DNA of 64,000 bases from Bactericera cockerelli (GCA_024516035.1 CM044963.1:30692403-30756402), one strand, 5' to 3'. Positions 30,581-41,784 are shown, counted from the first letter of the stretch. The notes: generated by a model from the sequence alone, not told the origin. Numbers and translations are program-made.

Positions 30581-30711
30581 TAGGATGGTTGGGTGAGGGG
30601 CTTAGGTTAGGTTGAAATTAGCGCAGGCGGTTTTGCCGGGTCGCGCAGCGACCCGGTCTAACCCTGCGCTAATTTCAACCTAACCTAAGCCCCTCACCCA
30701 AGCTATCCTAG
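30581..30711. repeat. foldback (hairpin) sequence with palindromic core
   Basis: The arms 30591-30629 and 30664-30700 are near-perfect inverted copies ('gtgaggggcttaggttagg' / 'cctaacctaagcccctcac'). They enclose a second perfect palindrome, GGGTCGCGCAGCGACCC, at about 30639-30657. An RNA from either strand would form a stem of about 40 bp with a structured loop. No family recognised. Confidence 0.85.
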
Positions 30712-30825
30712 CCGGCTAACGAAACACAACATTTAGTCTCATGCTTGACATGATTTTTAATTTGATTATAGAGAATCTGTGTGAGGTTCACAGTTCACAG
30801 AACCACTAGTAATAATAATAACTAC

Positions 30826-31081
30826 CTTGAATTGCTGGAACAAGAAACATTGGAGGAGCGAGACCCTCCCGTGGAGACTCCCGATGAAGAAGTGAACGCT
30901 TCTGACTCTGTGGACTCGCTAGAGGCGGTGCTTGCCGTCGAGTGAGTGGTGCAGATCTCATCATCCTCCTCCTCCTCCTCCTCCTCGTCCAGTTTGTGGA
31001 TGAGTTTGGGCTCAAGGTCATCTGGCAGGATGGGATGAAGGTCATCTGTGACCGCTCCTGATGATGGACTGGAGTTACCGT
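30826..31081 (-). CDS. REXO1: REXO1 exon: acidic and Ser/Thr-rich segment
   Basis: 256 bp, acceptor ATTTATTCCAG, donor TCAAG|GTAGTT, phase 1/2 in and 2 out. It encodes (D)GNSSPSSGAVTDDLHPILP, then DDLEPKLIHKLD followed by seven Glu and DDE, then ICTTHSTASTASSESTESEA and a Ser-rich end (FTSSSGVSTGGSRSSNVSCS). It is low-complexity and probably disordered. The visible Met-initiated open frame here is in the wrong frame; phase continuity with exons at 28490 and 38586 fixes the reading. The Glu run comes from a (CTC)n repeat that could vary between individuals. Confidence 0.9.
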
Positions 31082-31179
31082 CTGGAATAAATTGGTTATG
31101 GTTATTATTAAAGTCCTTACTTATAAATTGAGTGGATCCATCATTATAATACTATAATAGTTCACATAACATATAGGTA

Positions 31180-31345
31180 GATCCATATAATAGTTCACAT
31201 AACTTATAGGTAGATCCATATAATAGTTCACATAACTTATAGGTAGATCCATATAATAGTTCACATAACTTATAGGTAGATCCATATAATAGTTCACATA
31301 ACTTATAAGTAGATCCATTAATCCATACACTAGTTCACATAACTT
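31180..31345. repeat. 33-bp tandem repeat, five units
   Basis: Units begin GATCCATATAATAGTTCACA at 31180, 31213, 31246, 31279 and 31312 (the last altered). It starts about 100 bp upstream (gene sense) of the 30826-31081 exon acceptor but does not contain a splice site. Confidence 0.9.
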
Positions 31346-31769
31346 ATAGGTAGGTAGGTACATAATTATGTTTATTTAATTCACACGTAGGTATTTACTT
31401 TGTAGGCAGGCACATCAGGTATCAAAAAGAACAATGTTTTAGTTCTTTGTTTATCTGAAATATATAATAAAATTGTAGATTTATACCTCCTACCTACCTA
31501 TATCTTTATTTTTTAAACACACGGTTAGTTGATTTTAAAAAATATATGTTCTTTGTTCATCAAGGTAACATTTTTTTTTTTAATTTACACGTAGAAGTAA
31601 CTGCAATTTAATGAATTAAAAAAATATGTTTAGATAAATATGTATCAATCTATTATACAATACATACCTACCTACACATGTACATATTTCTTTGTTTGCA
31701 CCTATACAATTAGTAGTTCTTTATTTACAGTTAGAGGTTCATACCCAAGGCACCCAGGGGTAATAATAT

Positions 31770-31982
31770 CGAAGAATTCAGGACGGGGGTTTTACCCTCC
31801 ATTCGCTGAGAATCGTACCAGCTACCAACATTGACGTCACCAACCCTCGGTAGGCCCAGAAATGTCAGCCTCACGTGTTCGGAGGGAACAGATTTTTTTC
31901 GAAAAGTCTGCCCCAACCGGGAGTCGAACTCGGGATCTCGTGACTACGGGCAGTAGTCACAACCATTACGCCACACAGGCTG
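31770..31982 (-). mobile_element. tRNA-headed SINE, family A (short)
   Basis: Plus-strand order: 'gacgggggttttaccctcc', 'ccaaccctcggtagg', 'ggagtcgaactcgggatc', 'aaccattacgccaca'. The 3' tail is shortened compared with 34186-34535. Confidence 0.83.
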
Positions 31983-32690
31983 GTTCTTTGTTTTGATAAA
32001 TTATATACATATTATGTATGCACCGTTAGAGGGTAATACCCGCGAGTAATGATGCTGTGATGAACTGCGCGATGTCAGTAAACGGTACACCGAATTAGCG
32101 GTCTTACCGTCGCTGCAGTAATGACTATGTAATTGCGTTGCCGGTCTGTTGCCGGCGTGTCATTACACTGGGATTGTTTCATGCTATGGAGATTGGTGAG
32201 TCAATATTTTGCTGATGTTTATACAGAGTGGTTTAGGTAATAGAGAGAAAGTACGATAAAAATCTATTTACTACAGTGTAAAAAAATATTTAAATTACCT
32301 ATTCCAAATAATGTGACAAGAAATTTACAACAGATTTTTTTTGTTTGTTGATATAAAGATAAAAATAAATAAAATAGTAAATTTGGATAATCATAAACTA
32401 ATTTTCCCCCTTGCTTTCTAATCTTTTCTTTAATTCTTTTTTTCTGACGGGTCATTCATAATTATATTTCAAGACCGTAATTTATTAATGTCAAGAAAAA
32501 ACAGAGAGATGAAAAACCACTAGGTATCTCACTAGAGAACTACGAACAGAGAACTGACTAGTTAATAACCCTAACAAGCCAGGCTAGCTTGCAGTTTCCT
32601 AAGGGTTTAATGGCATATAAAGAAAAAGTTGAATTTTTTTTCCTTTACTCATTGAAAATCCACTAGAAGTACGATTTTTCCCGCTGAAAT
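31983..32690. other. intron DNA, no gene
   Basis: 32025-32210 is a GC-richer unclassified block ('gtaatacccgcgagtaatga', 'ttgccggtctgttgccggcg') with no coding frame of note. The rest is AT-rich. Confidence 0.45.
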
Positions 32691-32694
32691 TCTA

Positions 32695-32950
32695 CCCCGG
32701 GAGCTCAGTGGTATTCAAGGCGTCGTCAGACTGGTATGGATTACCAGTCTGACGTTTTGAACCCCGCGGGTTTTGAACCCGCGAACTCTGGATGAGTTCG
32801 CGGGTTCAAAACCCAGCCGGGACATGACAAGTTATCCTACGTTTAGGGATTTTGAACATATATAATAATACGTGTTGGCCTTACTGCTGGAATAATGGGA
32901 CTTAATAGTCCTAATCGGGCATTATAAATAAGACGATATTATTATTATCA
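32695..32950 (+). mobile_element. rearranged family C SINE with inverted B-box region
   Basis: The head 'gggagctcagtggtattcaa' is followed by a snap-back: 'ccgcgggttttgaacccgcg' then 'tgagttcgcgggttcaaaac'. An inverted copy of the B-box segment therefore lies next to the normal one. The usual tail ('catgacaagttatcctac', 'gggcattataaat') follows. Confidence 0.75.
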
Positions 32951-33394
32951 AAGCCGTGGTCAACACAGTCATCAGCACCATCTTCATATTGTAATATCAT
33001 GTGTATAATCATTCTTGATATATTTGGTTGTGCTTAGTCCTAATAGTCGCGTAGTATAACTAGTACGAAATTATTATTAGTTTCTTGTATTATTTTTGCT
33101 ATGGTTTGTCAAGTGAGGTCACCCAGTATAAAGTGGACTTAACTGTACATTTACAGCGAGTAAAAACAGTGCACAGTAGCTGGGATAATTACGTAAAGAT
33201 ACAGGGTCTAACAGACAGAGGAAAGTAAACAATGACCGTAGTAAATTATATGAAAAAATTGAAATCGGAGCAACAAAATAAAACTGTGTGGCGTTGGTTA
33301 TAGAATTGTTCAAAGATGAAATGAGTACAACCAAATTGGGCCGCCCAGTATATAATTATGTACAGTAAAAATAGTTAGAATATTTGTGTTTACT

Positions 33395-33517
33395 TTCGAG
33401 ATATCACAACTACTCAAACTCGCTTTAAAAAAATACAAGCTGAAACCGGGACTTGAACCATCGACCTCCACATTACAAGTCCACCCCCTTGTTGATCAAG
33501 CTACTGAGGTCGGTCAG
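33395..33517 (-). mobile_element. tRNA-headed SINE, family E
   Basis: Plus-strand order 'cgagatatcacaactactca', 'gaaaccgggacttgaacc' and 'caagctactgaggtcgg' is the reverse of the 28815 copy. Confidence 0.82.
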
Positions 33518-33736
33518 TACATAATTATTAATATTGACTTTTATATTGAATAATATTGACTTTAATATTGATTAATATTGACTTTTCTAATAAAATGAGA
33601 TTGAGCTTACAAAATTTCGTGAGTAAAAAAAAAAATATTTGCAGTAGTACCTACAATACACACTCCTATGTAAAATATTTAATGAAATAGATCTACTAAC
33701 ATTTTTATAACAGAAGATACAATCATAGATATACCA

Positions 33737-33862
33737 GGAGAGAGAGGGAGAGAGAGAGAGAAAGAGAGAGAGAGAGGAGAGAGAGAGGAGAGAGAAAGAG
33801 AGAGAGAGGAGAGAGAGAGAGAAAGAAAAATAGAAAGACAGAGAGAGAGAGAGAGAGAAAGT
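33737..33862. repeat. (GA)n microsatellite
   Basis: Degenerate (GA)n/(GAGAGA) tract of about 125 bp with AAAG and GGAG interruptions. Confidence 0.95.
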
Positions 33863-33912
33863 TGACCGGAATGGTCAGTAGTTACATATCAATTATCCTG
33901 GATTATTTATTA

Positions 33913-34175
33913 CTAGCCGTTTGCCCGTGCTTTGCAACGGGACTAAATTTCAAATTTACTAAGGCATGGCCGTACTGCTGGACAGCAATGCCTTTTTGAA
34001 CTTTTTATAATTTTTCTGGACAAAGCGATAATGGTTTTGGGGGGGTCAATTCTGAGACATTTTTCGCTATCTCTTACCGTTTTGGCTAAACAACTCCGGA
34101 CAAACAAACAAACATAGGTAGGTAGGTAGGTAGGTAGGTAGGTAGTCCTTTTTTCTGTTTTATATATAGAGATTA
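33913..34175 (-). mobile_element. short member of the GCCCG...CTAGTA-ended element class
   Basis: On plus it runs from 'tactagccgtttgcccgtgc' through 'cgctatctcttaccgttttg' and (TAGG)n to 'tatatatagagat'. This is the reverse order of the 10470-11868 element (start 'tctatatataaatgag', end 'cccgctagtaat'). Internal parts are mostly missing. Confidence 0.6.
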
Positions 34176-34185
34176 GTAATAATAA

Positions 34186-34535
34186 TAATTCCGTGTCCGT
34201 GAGATAGGTATTGAAACCTAAATCACGGTTTTGAGAGGATTATATAGACGCCCAGATCCAATGTCTAGGCTCCTTTCATGACCATTGATTCTATTTGGTT
34301 TTAACGTCCTGACTTGAGGTAGACAGGACGGGGGTTTTACCCTCCATTCGCTGGGAATCGTACCAGCTACCCACATTAACCTCACCCAGCCTGGGTAGGG
34401 CCTGAATTGCCAGCCTCACATGATTGGAGGGAACAGAATTTTCTGTGCGAAAAGTCTGCTCCAACCGGGAATTGAACTCAGGATCTCTGGACTACAGGCA
34501 GTAGTCACAACCGTTACGCCACGGAGGCTGGCTTG
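34186..34535 (-). mobile_element. tRNA-headed SINE, family A (full length)
   Basis: Runs from 'ttccgtgtccgtgagatagg' to 'ccgttacgccacggaggctg'. It is the clearest full-length copy and shares the tail block 'aatcacggttttgagagg' with 11896 and 16490. Confidence 0.9.
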
Positions 34536-34554
34536 TACCACGGTGACTAGCCGA

Positions 34555-34805
34555 CTGGTCCCGTAAAGAACGGAGAATCCACTGGTCTGCTGTCGGCTAT
34601 AAATGTTATGACAGACCTATTGTGAGATCGCTGAAGTTGAGCAACGTCCAGTGAGGTGAAGACTTGGTCGGTGACCAGCTCCGCATAGAATGAAGAATAC
34701 ACTGTGGGTCTGCTGTCGACTATAGAAGTTATAACAGAGCTATTGTGAGATCGCTGAAGTTAAGCAACGTCCGGCGAGGTGAAGACTTGGATGTGACCAT
34801 TCAAA
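34555..34805 (+). repeat. 5S-like SINE head dimer
   Basis: Two copies of a 5S-like block ('agatcgctgaagttNagcaa' and 'aggtgaagacttgg') spaced about 125 bp, each preceded by 'actggtctgctgtcg'-like sequence. Only a short tail remains. Confidence 0.6.
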
Positions 34806-35649
34806 CTCGAACTTTTGTGATTTAAGTTCTTCAAAAAAAAAAGTTTTATAGTACTAGTTTATTTTTATTTATTTATAAAAAAACATTTATACAAAGGTAC
34901 TTCTCCTAAGCTTTGAAGGGCTTCTAAGAGATGCTGGCTATTTCCGGCCCAACTCAGTTAATCTGGGTGGTTGTGATTTTCCAGTGAAACGAGGTTAAAA
35001 CCCCCTTATTCTCGAATGACCTGGATATTAAAGAGACGGTAGCAAAAAAAGATGATTAACCTTCAATGAGGATTAGTTAATTACTTCCGAGAAATTTCTA
35101 ATATTAGAAATCGGAAGTATTGTGTTCGTTTTTGGAATAAAAAATATTTTTTTGTTCCGATTTTTTTTCCCAATTAGGCACTTTAACTCTGTGTTGCAAC
35201 AGGTCGTTCGCGCCGACTACCCCTTTTTAAATCATTCATGCTACTTAAACAGGTATTCGTTTGTTATACAAAAAATTTTGCTATGTAAGTTTGATCTGAA
35301 TTGTTTATGAATACTCCTGGCCAGGCTCGAAGGCTATCATATAACGCGGAAGTTAACTGAACCATAAAACAAAACATGATCAACCTAGCCTGGTTCTATG
35401 AATATTCAGACTACCTCCGTCTGGTTAGCATTTAGTATGGATTCATAATACTAATTTACGAAAAGTAGAGCTAATATGGCAAGTAGGACAAGTAGGTATC
35501 TACTCTAAGAAGTCACCTAATCGTATTTATTACATCTGCTTGGTTGCTTAACCTAGTGCTCACGTAACAGAGAATTGAATCGGTATTTGGCTAATTGTTA
35601 GATGCACCTAGTGGAGTGAATATCTCTGCTTCCGATTAAGTAGGTAAGT

Positions 35650-35850
35650 TCACTGGTTATAGTCATGTGGTTAACAAGCTAGTCTGGTTATCCAGGTAGC
35701 GTAGGGATCGGCTGGTTCGAATCCCACCCAGTGCATGAATTTTTCCACATTAATTTGAGTTTGTGACCACATAATAATGAGACTCTGAGCATTAACCTCG
35801 CCTGGTGGTTACCTCCCACTAAAGACTGTTTTGTTATTATTATTATACTT
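35650..35850 (+). mobile_element. tRNA-headed SINE, family B
   Basis: It has 'caagctagtctggttatcc', GGCTGGTTCGAATCCCACCC, 'cagtgcatgaatttttcc' and 'cctggtggttacctcccact', then (ATT)n. Confidence 0.85.
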
Positions 35851-35977
35851 ATATTTTTTGTTATTATTATTATATAACACTAGACGGATCACCTTACTTA
35901 GCCCTGGTGCTTAATTATTAACATTTTTTTTGTTGCAGTACCTAGATAAGTTTTGAAAAGTTATCATACTCGTGTCA

Positions 35978-36375
35978 GCGTCGATGGCGCGTTGAATGTA
36001 CCGATTCTCGGAGGATCACCGAAGTTAAGCAACGTCCAGTGAGGTGAAGACTTAGTGCCAGGCTGGGTGAGGTTAATGTTCGTAGCAGGTTTATGAGTTT
36101 CCTGCGAATGGAAGGTAACACCCCCGTCGTGATATGACCATAGCCCTCAAGATATAAGGCAAATCTGTACACATTGCTTGCTCACAATAAGCAGCCGTCA
36201 AGACACAAGGCAACACTGTACACATTGCTTGCTCACAATAATCAACCGTCAAGACACAAGGCAACACTGTACACATTGCTTGCTCACAATAATCAGCCGT
36301 CAAGACCTAAGACAACACTGTACAAGTGTACACATTGCTTGCTCACGGTAATCAGCCGTCAAGACAGATTCGGTA
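35978..36375 (+). repeat. 5S-SINE copy followed by 51-bp tandem repeat
   Basis: 35978-36150 is a 5S-headed SINE ('cgtcgatggcgcgttgaatg', 'caccgaagttaagcaacgtc', 'gaaggtaacacccccgtc'). Directly after it, units containing GTACACATTGCTTGCTCACA start at 36167, 36218, 36269 and, with a short internal duplication, about 36320. Confidence 0.85.
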
Positions 36376-36724
36376 AATTTTAAACACTGGCTAGTTCATT
36401 GTTGCCATTCGTTGCCATGGTAATTAGGACCAAAGAATTCCTCGACTAAAGCGTATCGATGCACAAGACATACCATTCTTAGAATTGCATAAGAAATGCC
36501 AGCCAGTTGCATAAGACGTTCAGGTGTATTTTTGATTGTTCAATTTCGCTACTGCATTTTTATTTTTGCTATTATTTTTGCTAATCATAACGTGGGAAAT
36601 GTTCGGCAACAGTGAGAAGTATCGGAGATATTTTCTCTTTACAAGGTACATGGTACCTGCTCTATTTACCTACGCTATCGTTGAGTGGTACCGCTTTAGC
36701 TTGGGTAATTTATTTATCTATTTT

Positions 36725-36960
36725 TTATTTCGTAGCCATGAAACGGGAGCTACTGTAGACGCTTGTGGTCTATGTTGCAGCCTGCCCATCCGGTAGTATG
36801 CCACCCCTCTGATGGGCGAGAAGTGACACAATACTTCCCATTTAGGTGCTGGGTCAACACAAGCGCACCGGAAGGTATACCTTACAAACAACTGTAACCA
36901 AATTATGAATACAATATTTTGTCGGCGCGGGGGTTCAGACTAGCGCGTGAATGGTTTCAA
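36725..36960 (-). mobile_element. tRNA-Ala-like SINE, family F (head lost)
   Basis: Plus-strand order 'cgtagccatgaaacgggagc', 'acgcttgtggtct', 'tgatgggcgagaagtgacac', 'gtgctgggtcaacacaagcg' and 'tttgtcggcgcgggggt' matches the family at 56695 and 61513. The tRNA-like head beyond 'gtcggcgcggggg' is missing. Confidence 0.75.
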
Positions 36961-36974
36961 CGTTGCTATTTGAA

Positions 36975-37205
36975 TAATGCAGGACGGGGTTTTATCCTCC
37001 AATCGCAAGGTTATAGGTTAATGAGGGTACTAGCTACCCTCATTAACCTATAACCCAGCCTTTGTTGGGCTGGATATGACAGCCTTGCGTATTCCCAACC
37101 TCAGATGGAACAGAATTTTTTGTTAAAAAAATTGTGCCCAACCCGGGGAGCGAACTCAGGATCTCTGGACTACAGGCAGTGGTCATAACCGTTACACCAC
37201 GGAGC
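36975..37205 (-). mobile_element. tRNA-headed SINE, family A (rearranged)
   Basis: It has 'caggacggggttttatcctc', a local inverted duplication of 'ggttataggttaatgagggt' around 37010-37050, 'gcgaactcaggatctctgga' and 'accgttacaccacgga'. Confidence 0.75.
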
Positions 37206-37413
37206 CACTACGGCTAAACGGTACGTAACTTTTCGTCGGTTACATAAGGTGAATATAAGATTTCACCGGAAGCAGTAATACGCAAAATTCACGTACCTAC
37301 TATTATTATAGGTACATCCTTATTATTTTAACTAACACCGACGACGATGGTACAATGGTTCATCCTCACAATAGACGAGTCTATCGAGAAGTTATGTAAA
37401 AAAAAAAAATAAT

Positions 37414-37735
37414 GTACAGTTGAACCTTGATAATCTGGATATTAGAGAACTGGATATAAGATGAAACCTGGATATTAGAGAACTGTGTATAATATGAAAC
37501 CTGAATATTAGAGAACTGTGTATACTCGTAATATGAAACTAGGATATTAGAGAACTGGATATAAGATGAAACTTGGATATTAGAGAACTGGATTTCCAGG
37601 GCAAATTTACCTCTCCTATAAGGGAAAATAACCTCTTTATAAGAGAAAATAACTTCTTTATAAGAGAAAATAACCTTTTTATTTGAGAAAATAACCTTTT
37701 AAAAAGACAACCTCTTTATTAGAGAAAGAATGGAG
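37414..37735 (+). repeat. tandem-rich repeat with pogo-like start
   Basis: It starts CAGTTGAACCTTGATAATCT. About four repeats of 'ggatattagagaactg' with 'tataatatgaaacctg' follow, then three of 'cctctttataagagaaaataa'. Same family as 880-1128. Confidence 0.6.
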
Positions 37736-38450
37736 CGAATGGAGGGTAAAACCCCCGTCCTAATCCAGGACGTTATATCAAATAGAATCGTTGGCGTTTG
37801 GAAGGGCATCCAGCCGTAAAAATGTGCCAAAACCAACCAACATCAACCAGCATGAGGTTGAACAACGTCGACCATGCTTAAGCGGGATAAGACAGAGTAA
37901 AAGAAGAAGAATCATAATGTGGTCCTAACCTGTTTCATAATTCGTCCAAAACCAACCAACATCAACCATGAGGTCGTAAAACGTCAACCCTGCTAAGCGG
38001 GATAAGACAGAGTAAAAGAAGAAGAAGAAGAATCATAATGTGGCCCTAACCTGTTTCATAATTCGTCCAAAACCAACCAACATCAACCATGAGGTCGTAA
38101 AACGTCAACCCTGCTAAGCGGGATAAGACAGAGTAAAAGAAGAAGAAGAATCATACTGTGGCCCTAACCTGTTTCATGGCAGGGGGACTATAAAAAGGGA
38201 GTAGACCAGCAGTCTGGCTGGGGGACTATAAACTGGGAGTAGACCAGCATCGGCTTAGTTCTGGGGGTTCTTGTCAATTATTTGCCTCCTTGTAAAGACA
38301 GTGGTAGAAGTGCTGAGTCATTCCTCCACTGTCTGATGGCTACCATCGTTCACGATGACGCCACCCTATGAACCTGTTTCATAATTCGAACATACATACA
38401 CACACACACATACACACACACATACATACAGACAGCTTTCTTTTATAGAT
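37736..38450 (+). repeat. SINE/LINE 3' tail with three-copy ~120-bp tandem
   Basis: The tail 'ggaagggcatccagccgtaa' is followed by units with 'aaccaaccaacatcaacc', 'gcgggataagacagagta' and (AAG)n. These repeat at about 37910, 38030 and 38150 with 'ctaacctgtttcataattcg'. 38180-38260 repeats 'gggactataaa..gggagtagaccagca'. A (CA)n tract ends the block. Confidence 0.7.
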
Positions 38451-38585
38451 ATAGATATGTATTTTTTCCAACTTTATACAATTGTATTTTAATATTATAT
38501 ACAATAAACATGGGTAAACCCCGTTAATTTGTTAAAAAAAAAAAAATCGGCCCTAATGAAGTACAAAGCAGAATCGATTGCTTAC

Positions 38586-38785
38586 CTAGGAGTGGCTCGG
38601 GCGGGGGCGGACTCCTCAGCCACACGGGCGGGCTGTGGCCGCCCCCCGACGCGTCATCCCAGGGGGGGGGCTCGCTGATGCGGGGGTTGCGCTTCCGATT
38701 GGGTTTGGAGGGGGAGGGGGGCTGGGTGTGACGTCACGGGGGGGCGGTGGTGGCGAGGTCTTCTGGTACAGAGAGTCGGGGGCGT
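38586..38785 (-). CDS. REXO1: REXO1 exon: Pro-rich segment with a poly-C frame break
   Basis: The acceptor is TTTCCTGTTCTCAG and the donor CTAG|GTAAGC. It starts in frame as DAPDSLYQKTSPPPPPRDVT and ends in a second frame as NRKRNPRISEPPPWDDASGG, then GHSPPVWLRSPPPPEPLL. The second frame leads in phase into the 30826-31081 exon. The two frames meet at a C6 run (38720-38726); one more C would make one continuous 201-bp frame. An indel in a homopolymer is a common assembly error, so the exon may be intact. No domain recognised. RKRNPR is a small basic cluster. Confidence 0.72.
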
Positions 38786-38799
38786 CTGAGAACAGGAAA

Positions 38800-39480
38800 T
38801 GAGGACGGGTACACATTAATTTGAGTTGGGCGAATTTTTTTTGTTAAAAACAACAAAAGTCAGAGCTTTTTTTTATACTTATACATATACGAAAACGATC
38901 ACGATAGTTCCGATATGTAGGTAATATAAGATTTTTTGAAAGTGAAGTATAAAACCAAAAAGACTTTTTTTTTCTTATTTATGAGGTATAGATATATAAA
39001 GAAAGAAAAGTCTGCTAAGGACTATAACATGGAGTAGACCAGCATCAGGTTGAAGACTTAAAAATATAAAAAAAAAACCAAAAAAGAAAACCTCATTAGA
39101 GTCATTAGTCACAACAATACGGAAACAATTAGAACAACCAGACATCAGCATAATAAACTATAAATATACAAACAATACAAAAATTACAACATAAATAATA
39201 AAACTCTATAATATTTTAAAGGTACATATAAATAGTAACGGGCAATATCTAAGGAATTAGAACAGATTAATCTCAGAACCAATTTTTCAAACGACCTTAG
39301 CTGTCAAAAACCAAACAAACAATCTACCTCATAACTCAATGAACGTTGCATCAACTTATCCCGCAACTTGTAAATCAAATGTAGGAAAAATCCGAATTAG
39401 ACGTTTTCGCGAATCCAATTTGTGACCCACCAAACAAACAATTGTAAGTCCTGGCGGTGGCGTTGAAAATTAATCACTAT
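38800..39480. other. AT-rich DNA, no gene
   Basis: Immediately upstream (gene sense) of the Pro-rich exon; unclassified AT-rich sequence with a 'ggagtagaccagcatcagg' piece shared with 38200-38260. Confidence 0.5.
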
Positions 39481-39484
39481 CCGC

Positions 39485-39830
39485 CAGACGCTGGCGCGTT
39501 GAATCATTGGTTCTCGAAGCACCGAGTTATCAACGTCCAAATGGTAAAGACCATCGAGGTGAAGATTTGTCGCGAAGTCCATTCGTGACCCACCCGCGAC
39601 AAAAATTGTATCTGGGGTGGCAGGTTGGTAAGTACCTTCCGCGCAGGTACAGCCTAAAATGCATTGGTTCTCGAAGGACCACCGAGGTTATGCAACGTCC
39701 AGCAAGGTAAAGACTTCATGATGGTGAAGAGGTGAAGGCATTCCGGCCAAAACCCCAACCAGGCTGGGTTGATTAAATGTGGGTAGCAGGTTTGTAAGTT
39801 TCCTGCGACGGTTAAACCAAAAAAAATCAC
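39485..39830 (+). mobile_element. 5S-type SINE heads, two diverged copies plus tail
   Basis: A first 5S-like head lies at about 39485-39600 ('cgctggcgcgttgaatcatt', 'caccgagttatcaacgtcc'). A second begins near 39655 ('gcattggttctcgaagg', 'caccgaggttatgcaacgtc'), with central domain 'aaccaggctgggttg' and 'gtttcctgcgacggttaaac'. A separate reverse tail lies at 39925-40050. Confidence 0.7.
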
Positions 39831-40096
39831 CGATGCCAATCTTTTTTTCTTCTTCTAGTCAATCGACAATCATCGTTGTTTAAGCAACGTTCAGCTTTGT
39901 TAGAACAAGGATTTGTTTTTTTTTATTTATTTTAACGTCGCTTTCAAATGCATGGTCAGATATCAGGAAGGGGGTGTCACCCTCCATTCGCTGGAAACTC
40001 ACAAACCAGCTACTCAAATTAACCTCACCCAGCCTGAGCGTGACAAGGAATGCATTATGTGCGCATTTCAAAGTGCCATCAAACCTATAAGACTAG

Positions 40097-40224
40097 GGGC
40101 GGAATTAACAGACATTTTTGTAATACTTCTGTGGCGCTAAGTCACGGATTGCGTACTGTGTAAGATAGAGAAAACCGACGCTTAGCAATGACTTGAGCTA
40201 TAGAATTCTCTATTAATTTCGCCC
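40097..40224 (-). mobile_element. MITE (GGGCGGAATTAA family), reverse copy
   Basis: Ends GGGCGGAATTAACAGAC and 'tctattaatttcgccc'. Internal 'gtggcgctaagtcacggatt' is the reverse of the 582 and 60731 copies. Confidence 0.8.
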
Positions 40225-40289
40225 TGAGACATCGTGTATGTTCTTTAGAGGACTTTAAGAGAATGTGGGGACTTACGACATAGATTTAG

Positions 40290-40860
40290 TGAATCCTCAT
40301 TCATTTGAGTTAGTGACCAGTGTGACCACATAATAATAAGACTCTGAGGGTTAGAAGAAAGAAAATGCTTTGAGCACTAACCTCGCCTAAGTGTTTACCT
40401 TCCACTAAATAGAAATTTTTTATATTTAAAAATCGCAAGTATCGTGTTTCTTTTTGTAGATTTTTATTATTATATATATATCTCCCTTGCCTTTATCCCA
40501 TGTTAGCTTATGTTGCTATTGGGGTCGGCATTGTTCAACCTCATTGTTGAGGTTGGTAGGATGGAGCACATTTTTTTATGACTGGAAGCCCTTCCTAACG
40601 GTAGCGTCACTTATTACTTTTATTATTATTAGATGCTAAATCTCTAAACTGTTGTTAAAATTAGAACGAATGAACTATACAATATACAACGTACAACACA
40701 AACACAAACACTTATGTATGTGGGATTCATGTATGTAGTTCTAGCTCTCTAGAATTTACATACGACTCAACAATGTATCAATACATCAAAACCAATTTGT
40801 TCAAGTCCCGGGTCACCTTGTCAGATTAGTGAACCAGGAAATTCCTCCAGTGTCAAGTCC
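40290..40860. other. family B SINE tail piece and unclassified DNA
   Basis: 40300-40410 has 'gaccacataataataagact' and 'cctcgcctaagtgtttacct', a headless family B copy. 40411-40860 is unclassified without genes. Confidence 0.5.
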
Positions 40861-41165
40861 ACTCCGTGCAATATACAGGGTGTAAAAAAAAACATTTGAA
40901 AGAAAATATACAGTCTAACCAAGAACTGTGCCTCCAGTGTCAAATCCACCCGGTGGATTATACAGGGTTACAGGGTGTTGAAAAAATCATTTGAAAGAAG
41001 ACATACAGTCTAACCAGGAACTGTGCTTCCTGTGTCAAGTCCACCCCGTGCAATATACAGGGTGTTGAAAAAATCATTTGAAAGAAGATATACAGTCTGA
41101 CAGGATTTTTTCTGCTCTGTTCTAGGGTGTTCGGGGTCCACTCATGCCTCGTTAGGAAAAATGAG
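40860..41165. repeat. tandem units with TATACAGGGTGT, then SINE D tail
   Basis: About 2.5 units each with 'caatatacagggtgt', 'catttgaaagaagatatac' and 'cagtctaaccaggaactgtg'. The last is cut by a family D SINE tail ('tctgctctgttctagggtgt', 41100-41165). 41166-41780 holds no recognised gene. Confidence 0.7.
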
Positions 41166-41784
41166 AAGCTTTGAGAAAAAGTGTGGAAGGAATGGTTTGG
41201 ACACTATTCCTTAACTTTTACTTTGACAACAACTGTACAGGTAATACCTAAGCTGGCCTTCGTAGCACTGTATATTTTACCCCTGTGGCGTCTAGATTTT
41301 CATAGAAACTCACAAAAATGTAAAGAAAAAGCCCTACAAATATGGAAGATTTCTACGCGGACTACACAGATTCGAGTAGTTATGTTCCCTCTGTGGAATT
41401 AATCCCACGGAGGAAAATCTTCTTTTAAAAAACCAAACAGCTGACCGACAGTCAGCTGATAAAATCGATAAGGATCGGCTTGGATTCACGGCCCTTAGTG
41501 GTACTGGTTCTTAAGTTATTTTTAATTTTTATTTATTTGTATTTACATAAAATGTTTTACAAAGGTTGGCAATAACAAGCATAATAGAATTGATGGTAGA
41601 TTATTAAAAAAAAAAAGTTATTACGGTTCTCGAGTTATTACGAAAACAACTAACAGTATTCGGATTCTCGTCGACCACCCAGTATACACCGGTGAGTTAT
41701 CAATCACCCACCTGTTAGATCGGTGGTTCCACCGGAAGCTTCAAGGTTCATTTGAGCTAGCATCGCTGGCAAGTTCAACACAGC

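Noticed and set aside
30806..31045. 79-codon frame MTFIPSCQMTLSPNSSTNW
   Set aside because: Wrong frame of a real exon; splice phase with both neighbours fixes the acidic DDLEPKLIHKLD frame instead.
41181..41402. 73-codon plus-strand frame (MWKEWFGHYS)
   Set aside because: No recognisable domain or splice context. It begins at a SINE D tail; chance frame.
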